Positions 8,975-20,141 of a stretch of DNA of 64,000 nucleotides are shown piece by piece. Position 1 is the stretch's first letter. Each line of letters starts with the position of its first letter. Origin of the DNA: Aspergillus flavus. Lineage: Eukaryota > Ascomycota > Eurotiomycetes > Eurotiales > Aspergillaceae. The DNA is taken from the NCBI RefSeq assembly GCF_009017415.1, contig NC_092403.1, forward strand, positions 1,612,001 through 1,676,000, given 5' to 3'. Under the pieces are notes generated by a model. The model did not search any database and was not told where the DNA came from. It was given only the letters and a program-made list of their open reading frames with translations. Made by a program: the position numbers and the translations under genes.

Positions 8975-10214
8975 TCATTCGTAAAAAACCTTTGCCTTGA
9001 ATCCCCCCATAGTAACATTCTCACCCAAATCCGTCGGGGACCTAGTCCAGTTTTTCTTGATCCTCGTCCGGGTCCACTCGGGCGCCGGGATATCGATGTC
9101 GGTGGTATCTTTATGATACCCCTCTCTCCGAAGCAACGGGCTATCCACACTCTTCAACTTCAAGCGATCGCTCGGCCGTACAAAGTACAAGAGTCCCAGC
9201 CTATCGTAGTGTTGCTGATCCTCAGGGGGCACGATGACGCGGTGCACGCCGCTCTTCAACCACCCGTTCGACAACATGGTCATGATATCGGCGACATTCA
9301 CCGACAGCGTGCCGGGACGGATGGGGAGGTATTCCCATTCCGAGTCATCGTATTTCTTGACCTGGAGGGCGGCGACGGGCTGCTGGAACACGAAGGTGAT
9401 GGTGCCGTTGTCGGTATGTCCCCGGGAGTAGAGATGCTTGTATTTCTCGTTCTCTTCGGGTGTGCGGGCCCGGTAACACATGTAGCGGAGACCGCTGTCG
9501 CATTCTGCCTCATAGCGATGTCCGTCCACAAGCTGGTCTTCTGGGAGTTCCAGGATGATTGCAAGCAGCCGGAAGAGTTTATAAGCAATATGCTCGTGGC
9601 AGTGGCGGTGGAACTTCTCGATTTCTTCCCAGTAGCGTCTCACTACGTCTGGATGGGTCCGATCGTACTGGGGGAGGAATTTCATGATATTGTAAAATTC
9701 GATATTGTCGCGAAGTCCGGGCAGGATCTCAATCGAACCCAGAGGTCGGTAGCCATTGTAGATACCCTCTTCTAAGGGGGCGCGGAAACTAAGACGTTCT
9801 TTCTCTGGGAGTGAGAAGAATTCTTTCGCAATGGCGAACTGCCGGTCGATTTGTTCTTGGGTGAGGCCGAAATTGGTTACGTAGAAGAAGCCTGTTCAAC
9901 TATACATCAGCTTGGTGTTATGTGGAGTTGACGAAACAGGCAAGAAAGAGAATCGGTACATACCAACTTCGTGAACAGCATCCTTTAGCTGCGCTGCGAG
10001 CTTCTCCTTTCCGCCAGGGCGATCAAACTCCGACAGGTCAATGGTGACTAAGTCCGCATATTTCACTAGGTCGTCTTAGCACTTTGTGGTTTGGTGATCG
10101 GATCTCTGGCTACTCACGGTCTTGCTTTGACTCAGGCGGATGGATATACTTTTCCAGGGGCTTTGTGGATTTAGTTATGGGTACTTCCACTACAGACTCC
10201 GTTTGAGTGGCCAT
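8975..10214 (-). CDS. 2-oxoglutarate/Fe(II)-dependent oxygenase (isopenicillin-N-synthase-like)
   Basis: Three exons: 10214-10118, 10065-9964 and 9891-8975, giving 371 residues. Introns start with GTGAGT and GTATGT and end with CTAG and ACAG. The N-terminal DIOX_N half contains YADLVTIDLSEF and VGFFYVTNFGL across the splices. The jelly-roll core has the iron ligands H225 and D227 in GHTDNG and H283 in SGVHRV, and R305 in VRPSD to bind 2-oxoglutarate. All cofactor residues are present. Members hydroxylate, desaturate or cyclise small molecules. Convergence with a methylaspartate ammonia-lyase raises the possibility of an amino-acid-like substrate, but this is inference from position only. Confidence 0.88.
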
Positions 10215-11051
10215 GGTGTGTGAAGTTCAGCGTAGTAGTAGATGGGTGTATCAAACAGGACAGTGGTAAAGTTGACCACCATCCCCTTGTCCTTTATTGT
10301 CCTATTAGTAGCAGTGCAAGGTGCAATGGTTGGCAGTTCATTGGCTGTGTCCCTCGGATAATCTCGGTCTCGAGGGCCAGGTCAAAATGCAGCTGACGTC
10401 GTACATCAGATCGGCTCTGCTCCTTCTATGCTGCCCCGCTTCTCTTTCCATGTCTCCGATAAGTGTCTGTTTTGTTGACTCTGCTGACTGGTGGAGATCC
10501 TTACCCTAAGAGTATAAGGACGCACATGAATGGCCCCCTCTTCCAGGAGAACATGCATCTGAGGGGTTGGCGATATGCAAAGTCCCCTCCTCTATGATTC
10601 GAAACCCTCGTATCTCTCTCTGCGCGTATGGTGGGATGACGTTCTGCCTATCTCGATGGGACTGGCGTAGAGCTATTGCTCATCTTCTGGACAGCGTGTT
10701 AGTTGTATGCCAAACCCAAGCTATGGAGCCCTTGTACCCACATGGAATATCGGGGGTCACTGGCTAAACGTGGTGATCGAGGGAATGGGTGAGTATCCAA
10801 CATGTACCGATGTTTCGCCTGCATTCCTCGCCAAGTAGGGTTATCGTCGGTGTTCATGAAGGACTCTGGATTATTGCGAAGGAGCATGTGCCTCGGCCGA
10901 CAAACTAACCGATCTCCTGAAAGGTTATCAACATTTGCCTTTATCTTGAATGTCGTTATTATATTACAAGGTATCGTTGCACCTGGTCTATCGTACATCT
11001 ATAATACATGAGAAGGGAATATCGAGGCCTGGGCCTCACTGAAACACGAGC
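10215..11051. other. Intergenic, no gene seen
   Basis: Promoter of the oxygenase and 3' flank of the mitochondrial carrier. Several short ORFs overlap in different frames without family motifs. Confidence 0.5.
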
Positions 11052-12292
11052 CTAGCGACGCTCGAGGACCTTGAGGACCAGCTCATAGGTGCCGATTGTA
11101 ATAGCAGCGGAAGGAACCGTCCGAAGGAGATGTGCCGTCAAGCCTCCATACAGCGCTGCTGCACCCTCTTCCTTCAGAATCAACCGCGCACACTGAAGGA
11201 TTCCAGTGTACTTCTGGCGACCGTCCGCCATCGGAGCCTGTCGTAACCTAGTCCTGATAACCTGTAACGAGTTAGATGAAACCTCCTGATCGAAGAAGAC
11301 TAGTCACGGAACTTACCTCATGAGGATACGCAATTAAACACGCGATCAACTTTGACAAACCCGAAGCTCCACTCATGGCAAGACCCTGAACAAATCCGTT
11401 TGTCTCGCTCTTCTCATTGAGATCAATCTTCTTCGAGATCATTGACTTGAACCTCTCATACATTGCCAGGTGCAGTGTCGTCTCAATTGTACCCAGGAAA
11501 CTCGCCGACAAGCCCCGGTAAAAGCCCTTTGGTCCCTCCTGTTGCATAACCTGTCTGGCGCAATCCAGGCTATTCTTGTATCGTCGGGCCCCAGCCTTAT
11601 CAAGCTGAAGTCGCGTCTTAACCACCCAGATCGGATTTGTGGCTGAGCCGGTGGCTATTCCGGCGCATGCAGCGGACAGGGCGTGCACGAGTGATGAATC
11701 CTTCTCACATCCGATGATCTCCGGAAGAAGCCGTTTGCAGTTTCCGTATGTGTAGAATTTTACTGCGCTGGCCGGAACGACTCCGGTCAGACTAGGTCCG
11801 AGACCCTTGAAGAGACCTCGCCAGCCTTCCACGCGGTGAATGGAGAAGAGGATTTCGAATGTGTCACGGAAGTGAAGGAGGGAGGTGCGATAGAATGATG
11901 GACGAAGATGGGGTTGTGTAGGAACCGGACGAGACTTGGCTGCTTGGCTTTGGTAATAGTCTGTTTGTAACCTATAGTGGTGTCAAATCATGTTAACCCT
12001 CTGATATAAATCTGTGCAAGCAAGATTTCTGCGATTGTATCGTACCTGGTTCGGAGGACATCGAGTGGGCTTGTGAGAACCGCCGTGACCATTCCACCTG
12101 CGCTGTATTGACACGAGTCTTAGTATGTATGCTATAGGATATTTCTTCATAGACCACTCACGCGCCAGCGATCAAATGAGACCACGATCCCAAAGACGAC
12201 ACATTGGGCTTTGTTTGCAAGGCATCCGTCGGGAGTGGCGACGCGAGCGATTCTCGCGCCACGTCCCCCGGTTTGTGGGCGATGTTTTGCAT
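11052..12292 (-). CDS. Mitochondrial pyrimidine-nucleotide carrier, Rim2-like (SLC25 family)
   Basis: Four exons: 12292-12162, 12102-12046, 11971-11317 and 11261-11052, joined to 350 residues. Three tandem carrier repeats each show the signature: PLDVLRTR, PIWVVKTRLQLD and PHEVIRTRLR. The Trp in the second signature (PIWVVK) and the order of contacts match the yeast Rim2 / human SLC25A33-36 group, which exchanges pyrimidine nucleotides across the inner mitochondrial membrane. The start ATG is at 12290-12292 and the TAG at 11052-11054. This is a conserved housekeeping function. A GATA-rich palindrome lies about 254 bp upstream. Confidence 0.88.
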
Positions 12293-12545
12293 TTTGGTAA
12301 GAGAAAGAGGGTATTATAATTCAATTTTCACTTTGCCTGCTGCATTGAATAAAAGAAATAAAGCAGAGATCCACACCGAAAAACGACAAAAACGAAAGAA
12401 CGGGCGCCCTTCAGCTGGCTTGTTTTTGCGGAGATACAAAATAGTTCCCGGACTGAAAATTGAAAGTCCGACTTTTTGCGGAGTGGAGACTAATGGTCTG
12501 CTTTTAATTGGTTGCCGGCTTGAGGGCCGACGGTCTAGCCGCCTT

Positions 12546-12563
12546 ATCGATAAGCTTATCGAT
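12546..12563. promoter_or_regulatory. 18-bp perfect palindrome with clustered GATA motifs
   Basis: ATCGATAAGCTTATCGAT is a perfect inverted repeat. With its flanks it holds GATAAG, CTTATC and TTATC, which match the HGATAR consensus of AreA/NreB-type GATA factors. It lies 254 bp upstream of the mitochondrial carrier start. Binding is not shown. Confidence 0.45.
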
Positions 12564-13170
12564 TAGCCATCAAAATCAGGTGTCTATCAAGGAACCCTAC
12601 CTTAACAATTAGCTGTTATCTTGGACTGAACAGTTGTCTAGATTGAGTCTGATATGTCCTAGTTTTAGGGATCTTGCATTGATTCTTCGATCGCTCAGAG
12701 ACTTGATCTACTCTGTACTGCCTACGATACTACTATCCTCAGAAACACTAGCTAGATAACACAGCGCTGCAGGTGATTGATGATGGGTTACGATGCTCCA
12801 AGATATAGAAAAGCGTAGAACTCCCGGCTGAGGTCAACCTGGTGGTGGTACATCATGGGGACATCGCGTTCATTTTGGATTAGTGAACAACCCCGATCTG
12901 TCGGGTTGCCCCACGAAGGCTAAATGATGGAGCTACACCTAGACAGTGGAGCATATGATTTGAGTGACCCTTGAGCTTATGTTTAGAAGATTGCTGGCAG
13001 GGATCCTGTGAACACAAGTTATAAACTGAGGTCAACCGAGATCCATATGCTATACAGATGGTGAGGATAAAACCCCAACTTCCTGCCAGAATCGAGCTGG
13101 CTAGTCTGGAAGATATTCCCCCATCCGACTATGTCATAATTGGACTGGAGATCTGCTAGAAATTTCGGTA
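12564..13170. other. Intergenic, upstream of the pseudogene
   Basis: No intact ORF. The 5' half of the enoyl-CoA hydratase relic would be expected here but I cannot recognise it beyond a possible out-of-frame trace just before 13171. Confidence 0.4.
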
Positions 13171-13605
13171 AAGATCGTAGGCAATTGCCGCTGGGTGAAG
13201 GAAGTAGCACTTTCAGCGAGGATTTCTGGCGCAGAACAGACTCTCAGAGTGGGATTCGTGAACTCGATTCATGATTCGAAAGAGGCAATGGTAAGAGCGG
13301 CTTTGGATATTGCCAGTCTTATTGCAAAGAAGAGTCCGATTACTGTGCAAGGGACCAAAGAACTGTTGAACTGGTCTAGAGACTATACTATTGCGGAAAG
13401 TAAGGAGTCTTTTGGGGCTTGTACTCCCGTTTTAGCTTGTCTGGTTTTTGATTTCTACCCCAGTGATCGTCTAATGGCTAACGAATGCTATCATTCCGAA
13501 GGCCTTCGCTACATGGCTGTTTAGAACAGTGCTCCCATACAAACAGTGTCCAAGGCTTTGACGGATGGCATAGAGAAACGCATGCCGGTTTTTGAAAAGC
13601 TATGA
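13171..13605 (+). pseudogene. 3' half of a decayed enoyl-CoA hydratase/isomerase (dienoyl-CoA isomerase type)
   Basis: From 13171 the frame reads KIVGNCRWVKEVALSARI, GAEQTLRVGFVNS, SKEAMVRAAL and KSPITVQGTKELLNWSRD, the C-terminal half of the peroxisomal delta3,5-delta2,4-dienoyl-CoA isomerase branch of the crotonase family. An intron at 13400-13501 (GTAAGG, branch GGCTAACG, acceptor CGAAG) joins IAES to LRYMAV. The next codon is TAG (13522-13524) where homologs have the Trp of a conserved VWNSA segment. After it the frame continues NSAPIQTVSKALTDGIEKR to a natural TGA at 13603-13605. The 5' catalytic half is missing or unrecognisable. Truncation plus a Trp-to-stop change makes this a pseudogene. 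Confidence 0.72.
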
Positions 13606-14344
13606 CGAGTGAAGAAATGTCAGTCTAGATTTGGAGCCTGAGATAGAGTCAACACTTCGATTAGTGATTACATGCTCACAATCTGAACTAAATCTTCACC
13701 CAATTATATAAGGAAACGAGACCCATCGTTCACTACTGGGTCCAGTGCTAGTAAGCCCCCGATAACCTTAATCGGGACTCTGACCAAACCCTGATTTTAC
13801 TCAACTGTGATAACTTGATTGCAGGGTATAATTATCAACATATGCGGAGTTAAGACGTTCCTTCCATAGAAGTAATTGGCTATAGCTATTCGAGCCACAT
13901 AATGCCTGGATTTCCCACGAAGGTTGCAAAAGGATCAGGCTACGATCGTCTTTCCAATAAAAAGGAGGATAGTTGTTCTGGTAGGAGGGACAGGCGTCCC
14001 ATTGTCGCAATTCCCATCTTAAGGGGTCTACAAAGTACGAGGTTTTTTCCCCGACTCTGAAGGTATCTATGCGTCTACACAAATAATTTATAGGGAAACA
14101 AAAAGTTTTGAATACTTCTCCCGTTGGTATCTTGGCCGATTGCCCATAAATTAGACCGTCTATAAGTGATTAGAAACAAAAGTCTCAAACATCCACCTCA
14201 AGTGGGCCGGTATCAGTCGCAATGACACAATAAACTCCAAATGTACACCTCTATGTTATAAATCGTCTATTTTTGCAAAAATCCTCTCGCTCTCAGAGCC
14301 TCATTTTTGGGAGCAATAGAGCCCTCCAGGGACCCTTAGACTCC
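13606..14344. other. Intergenic, no gene seen
   Basis: Region between the pseudogene and the desaturase 3' end. A minus-strand ORF at 13801-14082 (93 codons) lacks any recognisable motif. Confidence 0.45.
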
Positions 14345-15688
14345 TTATTTGCTATCATCAGCCCTAACAAAATGCAGAACACCGGGCTGGGAACTTCCTT
14401 TCGCGGAGACATAGATGCACTTGCGGAATGTCGTCATCAGCGAATAGAGGAAGCTCTCGTCCTTAGATTCGTGGTATTTTTCGCCAAGCAGTGGCTGGAT
14501 GGCCTTGGTTGCTTCCTCGGCCTTGTAGAATGGAATGCGGCTGAAGAGATGGTGGACGACGTGGTAGTCAATGATCTCGTGGAAGAAATGACGACCAATA
14601 AAACCGATTGTGCGGTCAACAGTGGCGAGCGCACCCTTGGTGTAGGTCCAGGCCTCGGCTGTGTAGTGTGGGACTTCAGGGTGAGTGTGTTGAAGGTACG
14701 TGATAGCGACTGGGCTGATGTTAGATAATTGTTTCTCGAAGTGAAAATCATATACGTAAGGGGGTGGCAGGAGACATACTCAGCCAGTGGTGGACCCAGA
14801 AATAAGGGATAAAGTACAGCAGCACGACATTCCAGGCGCCAATTTGGGTAGACGCATAGTACAGAATGGAGCCCATGATCAACAGTCCTAAATCAGACAG
14901 AGCGATAGAAACCCGCTGGGAGCCCGTGAAGAGTGGCCCCATAAAGTTGAAATGGTTTGCAGGTCCCATCTTTCCTGCTCCTTCAGGCAGACTTTTGGTG
15001 CCCGCGGTGGCATTCAGGAACAGATAGATTTGCCATCCGAATAGCTGGTGACCGATCAGCTGCAGGAAAGACACAATCGGGGTCTCCTCAGTCAGATGCT
15101 TCAGCTGCTCAATCCGCACGTTCTTCTTCTGGGCGAGATCCTCGTCTGTCCACGGCACATACACGGTATCCTTCTCCATATGACCGGTGTAGCGGTGGTG
15201 GCGGGCGTGGGTGATCTTCCAGGAGAAGTAGGGCACCATCAGGAATGAATGCCCAGCCCAGCCGACGAAGTCATTAAGCCTCTGGTTAGGCGAGAAAGCT
15301 CCGTGACCACACTCGTGTGAAAGAATCCATATTCCAGTGCCGACACAACCTTGGAAGAAACCGTAAGTAGCCCAGGCTATGATACGCAGCGGTAATGAGG
15401 GAATGCGGTGGATTTGAAAGGCAGCGACGGTCAAAATGGCGCAGTACAGGATATCGCGAGCTAGGTACAAGAGGGATGTTACGGCCGAGGACTCGAAGCA
15501 TTCCTTGGGAATCGCATCCTTGAGCTCTTTCAGAGTAGGAGTGGTGTCTTTCTCGATAGCCTATAGAACAGGGTGTCAGCAATGACTTGCGCCTTGTCCT
15601 CTGCTTCCTCGCCTCATTCTTTTGTTCCTAGACCAAATGCAAGATAAACGCATACCTTTTCGGCTTTTCTGTTGTGCAACTCGGCCAT
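14345..15688 (-). CDS. Membrane fatty-acid desaturase, delta-12/omega-6 type
   Basis: Three exons: 15688-15656 (11 codons), 15560-14780 and 14709-14345, giving 392 residues. Introns start GTATGC and GTATGT. The three histidine boxes that bind the di-iron centre are intact: HECGH at 93-97, HARHH at 129-133 and HVVHH at 321-325. Hydrophobic segments flank the boxes as in ER front-facing desaturases. The segment TLKELKDAIP is typical of fungal oleate delta-12 desaturases, which make linoleate. The protein is shorter at its N-terminus than the main fungal delta-12 enzymes as I remember them, so this could be a secondary paralog with different substrate or regiochemistry. The first exon is tiny, but its splice joins the family-specific N-terminal segment in frame. 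Confidence 0.87.
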
Positions 15689-17131
15689 TGCTGCAGCACG
15701 CTCAAGCTAGATTTTGAGCAACAACTACAGAGAAATCTTCTGAACCCCTCTGCTTATAGAGGAAAAGGGACAAAGGACCGAAGACAGGGACCAAGTGCAG
15801 TAGAGAAAGAATAAAAAATTAAAAAAAAAAAAAAAAGGGAAAAGACAGTCCGCATCAATAGCTTCTACGGAACAAAGAATTACAAAAGTAATTTAGGATT
15901 AGAATCAAGCCCTAACTCATATTGCCCCTAAATCTCCTATCAATTATTGGTCAATTGGCCCCTGTCTCCTAAATCTTCCAGAAAAGGTACAGAACCTCTG
16001 AGGCATATTTCTCTAAAGCTAATCTTCTCAAAGAAGTATTGAGTTAATTCCCCTGATAAGACTGTCCAACCATTTAGCAATGGGACTATTTGACGATCCA
16101 GACACTGGTGCAGGTGGACCCATGGTCTGAGGAGGGCCAATCCGTGACCACTGTCGAGCATTTTTCTCCACCAACTTTTTTTAATTTTATTTCTTCGGGT
16201 CAGTAAAACGGTTGAGTGTTGGGTTTGCAATTGTGATTGAAGAAAATGAAAAAGTCGCTGGATCATACTGATAGGTCATCGGACTTGACAAGGATTAGAC
16301 AGGTATAAATACTAAAGGAAAATGCAGCTCTCTGATGTCGTCCCGCGCAGGAACTTCCCCTTTCTTTTGCCCTGTCGATCGGATACTTCTTTGGGGGTTT
16401 CTTTTTTCGGGTTTAACTTCGCTTTCTCAACGTTCTTTTAGCCGCAAGCGCTACCGCCTCAGCAGATTTGCCTCAGCAAAATCTCCATTTGCCTCTTAGG
16501 GTTAAGATTCTGACACGGCAGAGTTTCGCTAGGAGTATTTTTCCTGGGCTGAGCCACAAAATTCGATAGTACACGTGGCGAAGGAAGACGCCGTCTGAGG
16601 TGAACTGCCCATCTCTCGCGAAACTGAAGCGTTTAGCAGAAAATTCCCAGGGAGACAACGTAGTATGCCGAGGCTGGGATGATTTATAGGGCTCCAGTAT
16701 CACGAGGTATCTTCACATGACATGAACATCAGCGAAGTCGACCTTTTTATTTTTATTTTTTTTTTATTAACAACAAAAGGTAACTATTGTCTGAATACGC
16801 GATTGCCAAGCAAAACCGTCCCGTAGTCAAATATTTACTGCAATTAAAATCCCTAGCCCTTTTTTTTTTTTTTTTTTACAACCAGAAACTCGGCCGACCC
16901 GGTCCTATATCGGAGAATCCGTTCCACCCGTTGGGGTCGGATATCATGAGTATCCTTTGACTGGGGTTTATAACTGTGGATTATAATGTATCAACGATTC
17001 ACTGGAATGATCTTTTATGGATTTGAAGTAGGCAGGTGTATATACGGAAACCTTGATCGTCTATCATAAAAATCATGTAATATTGTATCGACTGTCTCAT
17101 AACATAATTCATAAAGAACATATCAGCTATG
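15689..17131. other. Long intergenic region with A/T homopolymer tracts
   Basis: Desaturase promoter and TF 3' flank. It holds A16 at 15821-15836, a T-rich run at 16744-16768 and T18 at 16860-16877. CT-rich stretches around 16330-16440 resemble strong fungal promoters or leaders, but no ORF follows. No gene is supported. Confidence 0.5.
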
Positions 17132-19075
17132 CTAGCTAAAACCTGTGAAATTGCTCAAGAGTGAATCCCACTGCATGTCATCCACAGGAAATATGTCGCT
17201 CATATCGCCGTAGATAGACGGCCAGACTTGGGGTGTCATAGCAGCCTCATTGGCATGAACTACCATCATGGACGTATCCTGCCTTGCGTCTTGGGACGGC
17301 GCACTTCCAACAATTGCGCGGATTTGATATGGATAACAACGTGCTAGCAGCCGCATTTTAGAGCAAAGGCTCCCCACAACGTCCATCTCTTTGTCTGCAG
17401 CAGACATTCCCTCAAATTTTGTCTCCAGTGCGCTGGCAAGTTCTGTGACAAGATTAGGATAGTCTGCTGCATAAACAACGGCCTGCACCTGGGCTTCCCT
17501 AGCAGAGTTGGTGAGGCCAGTACTAAGATTGAGAAGGGTCAATACTGCAGTGGACATGTAGCCTACCGTGGCACATATACGAGCACTTGTAGTTATTGCC
17601 ATTTGGGCAATCTCCGACACCGATAGGTTCGTGATCGTCTGAATGAGCTCCTTGCTTCGGTGAATTATACCCATCAGCATGGTTGTTCGGACTGCACTGG
17701 CAGGCTCTGCAAGCCAGAGTTCCTCCCGAAGAGCTAGTTCCTCGAGTCGTATTTCCATATATTTGATTTCAGTGCGCACTGCGTTCCCTGCGACGGTTGG
17801 TCAATCTCCATTAATCACTTTGGGTCCAAGACACACCTGTTGACGAAGGGCAGCTCGCGAGATCTTTTTCTACAGATGCCCTCACCGTATCAAATTGCCG
17901 CTGCAGAGAGCCGCGCGTAACTTGAACGAGCGCCCTTCCACCGCTTGCTTGCATCGAAGCGTAAACTTCATCCATTGTCGCCAAGAAAGACTGTAGGTGG
18001 ATAAATGGCGCAATCCATCGATCTGATAGACGCTCAGTGAATGCCATACTCTCAATGCACTCATCGATTCGACCGTCGTGCTTCATGATAATCGGCCGGC
18101 CGAGTGTACCACAGAAACTACCATATAGTTAGCCGAAGCCACATCTACCAGCGCAGACAACCTCACCCAACCGACAGCCAGTACGTACCGAGCAGCGCTC
18201 GCTGCTCATCAGAATTCAGACTAGGCTTTTTGTGAAGTTCCAGATCATACAAAGTAGAAACACAAAACTGAATCAACAGCAACAGTCGTGGGTGATATTT
18301 CTCGGCAGGATATGAGTACCATGCGCTGTGAATTAGCAGACCCCGAAGCAACTCGAGATTCCTCTCGGAACCCTCCACAAACCTCAACGTAACGTGCTTC
18401 ATAATCTCCTCGGTGATAGTTTTACGCAGGGGGTGCGCACTGCCCATGGTCGCGGCCACGATGCACAAGAAGAGAAAAGGCTCTCGGTCCCTGAGACGAG
18501 CGGCCGTCTCGCCGTGTGCAATCAATACAAAGGGGAACTTTGGCACAAAGTCACGCTGGAAGGTTGTAACCAAGCGTTCGGCCTCGAGCTCACTCAAAAG
18601 CCCTCGATCTACGATAGACGGCTGGTTCTCCAGAACAGAGCTGGTCGGCGGATCGAGGCCATGGTACGGGTCCTTAGCAGCATCTAGCATTGCAGCAATA
18701 TCTGTTGAATCCAGCGCGGCATCACGAGACGGACCCGAGTCAGTGGTGAGCGTGTTAGAAGTATCGGGCGATGTCTGCCCGATCTGTCGGGTCAAGGCAG
18801 CCAGCTGCGACATCAGTTGGTCGACCTTCTTCTCGAGCACCTCCACACGGCTACATTCGTAATTAATACCCCAAGTGCCATGTGTATTAGGGAAAGGTTT
18901 ACCTCGGTGCAGCCTTGTGCTTCCGCCTCGTCTGCGGAAGGTCAAGGTAGGTGCATGACTTGCCCAAACGAGCGCACCGCTGGCATAAGTTGACGGCCTG
19001 CGGCGTGCATTTTGCCTTGGCAGCCGTACATGCCACGCATGCTCTTCTCTTGACTGCAGATGTTGTGGCGTTCAT
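17132..19075 (-). CDS. Zn2Cys6 transcription factor with fungal_trans domain
   Basis: Four exons: 19075-18903, 18850-18167, 18117-17837 and 17787-17132, giving 597 residues. Introns are 49-52 nt. The binuclear cluster CVACTAAKAKC...CQRCARLGKSC is at about residues 11-40 and reads through to the first splice. After it comes a coiled-coil dimerisation segment (VEVLEKKVDQLMSQLAALTRQI) and the middle homology region with LLGTYWLSVG. The ATG at 19075 was chosen as it directly precedes the cluster. The gene is divergent from the SDR at 19285 across 209 bp, the classic layout of a pathway-specific activator and its target, and two symmetric CCGG elements lie between them. Confidence 0.88.
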
Positions 19076-19103
19076 GATTTGGCATAAGGAGCGGAGGAAA
19101 CGG

Positions 19104-19158
19104 ACCGGCCGGTTGGTGTCGAAGATGCAGTGGGATCGGGAAAACCGGATCGTCCGGT
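19104..19158. promoter_or_regulatory. Two symmetric CCGG elements in the divergent TF/SDR promoter
   Basis: ACCGGCCGGT (19104-19113) is a perfect 10-bp palindrome. ACCGGA-TCG-TCCGGT (19144-19158) is a perfect 6-bp inverted repeat with a 3-bp spacer. Their starts are exactly 40 bp apart. Inverted CCG/CGG half-sites are the known recognition pattern of Zn2Cys6 dimers, so autoregulation and control of the SDR by the factor at 17132-19075 is a reasonable inference. Confidence 0.5.
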
Positions 19159-19284
19159 CGGAGTGGTTTGTAATCCGCCGAATGTATATAAATCTGGGGA
19201 ACTCACTGGCACGAATATCGCAACAAGACCAAACAAAGCTATTTATTACTGGAATATATTTTTCACTTTGAATAAAAATAAAGG

Positions 19285-20141
19285 ATGTCTTCATATGCCA
19301 TCACCGGAGCCTCCAAGGGCATTGGTCTCGAGTTCGTGCGCCAACTCGCTGCCGATACGACCAACACGGTCCTGGCTATAGTACGAGACCCCGAATCACC
19401 CGGTATATCTAAGCTCGCCTCCAATCACCTTAATTTGCACGTTATCAAAGGCGATGTTACCGACCCAAAGTCCATTCTCGAGGCAGCCTCAGCGGCAGCC
19501 GCCGTGACAGGCGGGAAGCTAGACGTGCTTATCCACAACTCCAACGCCGTTGATATGGCCACCGCGTCCTTCAACCCGACCCAGATTCCATTTGATGCTC
19601 AAGCCGTTCGCGCAATGTTTGACCTGCCGTTAAGTACCGGTGTCTATGGCGGGCTATGGACGACAAACGCCTTTTTGCCCCTGATCGAGAAAGGCAGCCA
19701 GAAGAAGATTGTGCACATATCCAGCGCCATGGCGGATTTGGATTTTATCAATAAGACTGGTGTCAGCTACGGTGTCGCGTACTCTATCGCAAAAGCCGGG
19801 ATGAATGTCCAAGTCGCCAAGTACGCAGCAGAACTTGCGCCGAGAGGCATCAAGGTGTTGGCTTTAAGCCCCGGATGGGTTGATACGTGGGAGGGTAAGT
19901 GGCCTTTTGTCTGGCTGCAGCAATGGTAGACACTGATATCATCGCAGGAGAGAAACCGCCTCAGGTAATACAAGCGCTACAGCTCATGCTGAAGCAGTTT
20001 CAGCTAGCCGAGCCTGAGTTCAAGGGGCAAATTCAGCCTGAAGAGAGTGTTAGAAAGAGCCTCCAGGTGATTGACCGTCTGGATACCGAGTCTAGCGGCT
20101 TGCTCCTGAGCCATAATGGAGATAGAGAAAGATGGTTGTGA
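19285..20141 (+). CDS. Short-chain dehydrogenase/reductase (C-factor/sniffer-like carbonyl reductase)
   Basis: Two exons, 19285-19894 and 19948-20141, giving 267 residues; the intron runs from GTAAGT to CGCAG. TGASKGIG at residues 7-14 is the cofactor loop, IHNSN replaces the usual NNAG, the conserved serine is in HISSAM and the catalytic pair is YSIAK. The C-terminal exon lacks a strong motif, as expected for the variable substrate lobe. The fold resembles sniffer/C-factor type reductases that act on small carbonyls or quinones. It is transcribed away from the Zn2Cys6 factor over 209 bp and is its most likely target. Substrate unknown. Confidence 0.85.

Noticed and set aside
9113..9775. 220-codon plus-strand ORF
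   Set aside because: Antisense shadow of the 2-oxoglutarate oxygenase third exon, which has full family motifs.
12546..12563. Vector polylinker contamination (ClaI-HindIII-ClaI-like string)
   Set aside because: Flanks do not match a cloning vector polylinker, and the surrounding DNA is continuous fungal sequence.
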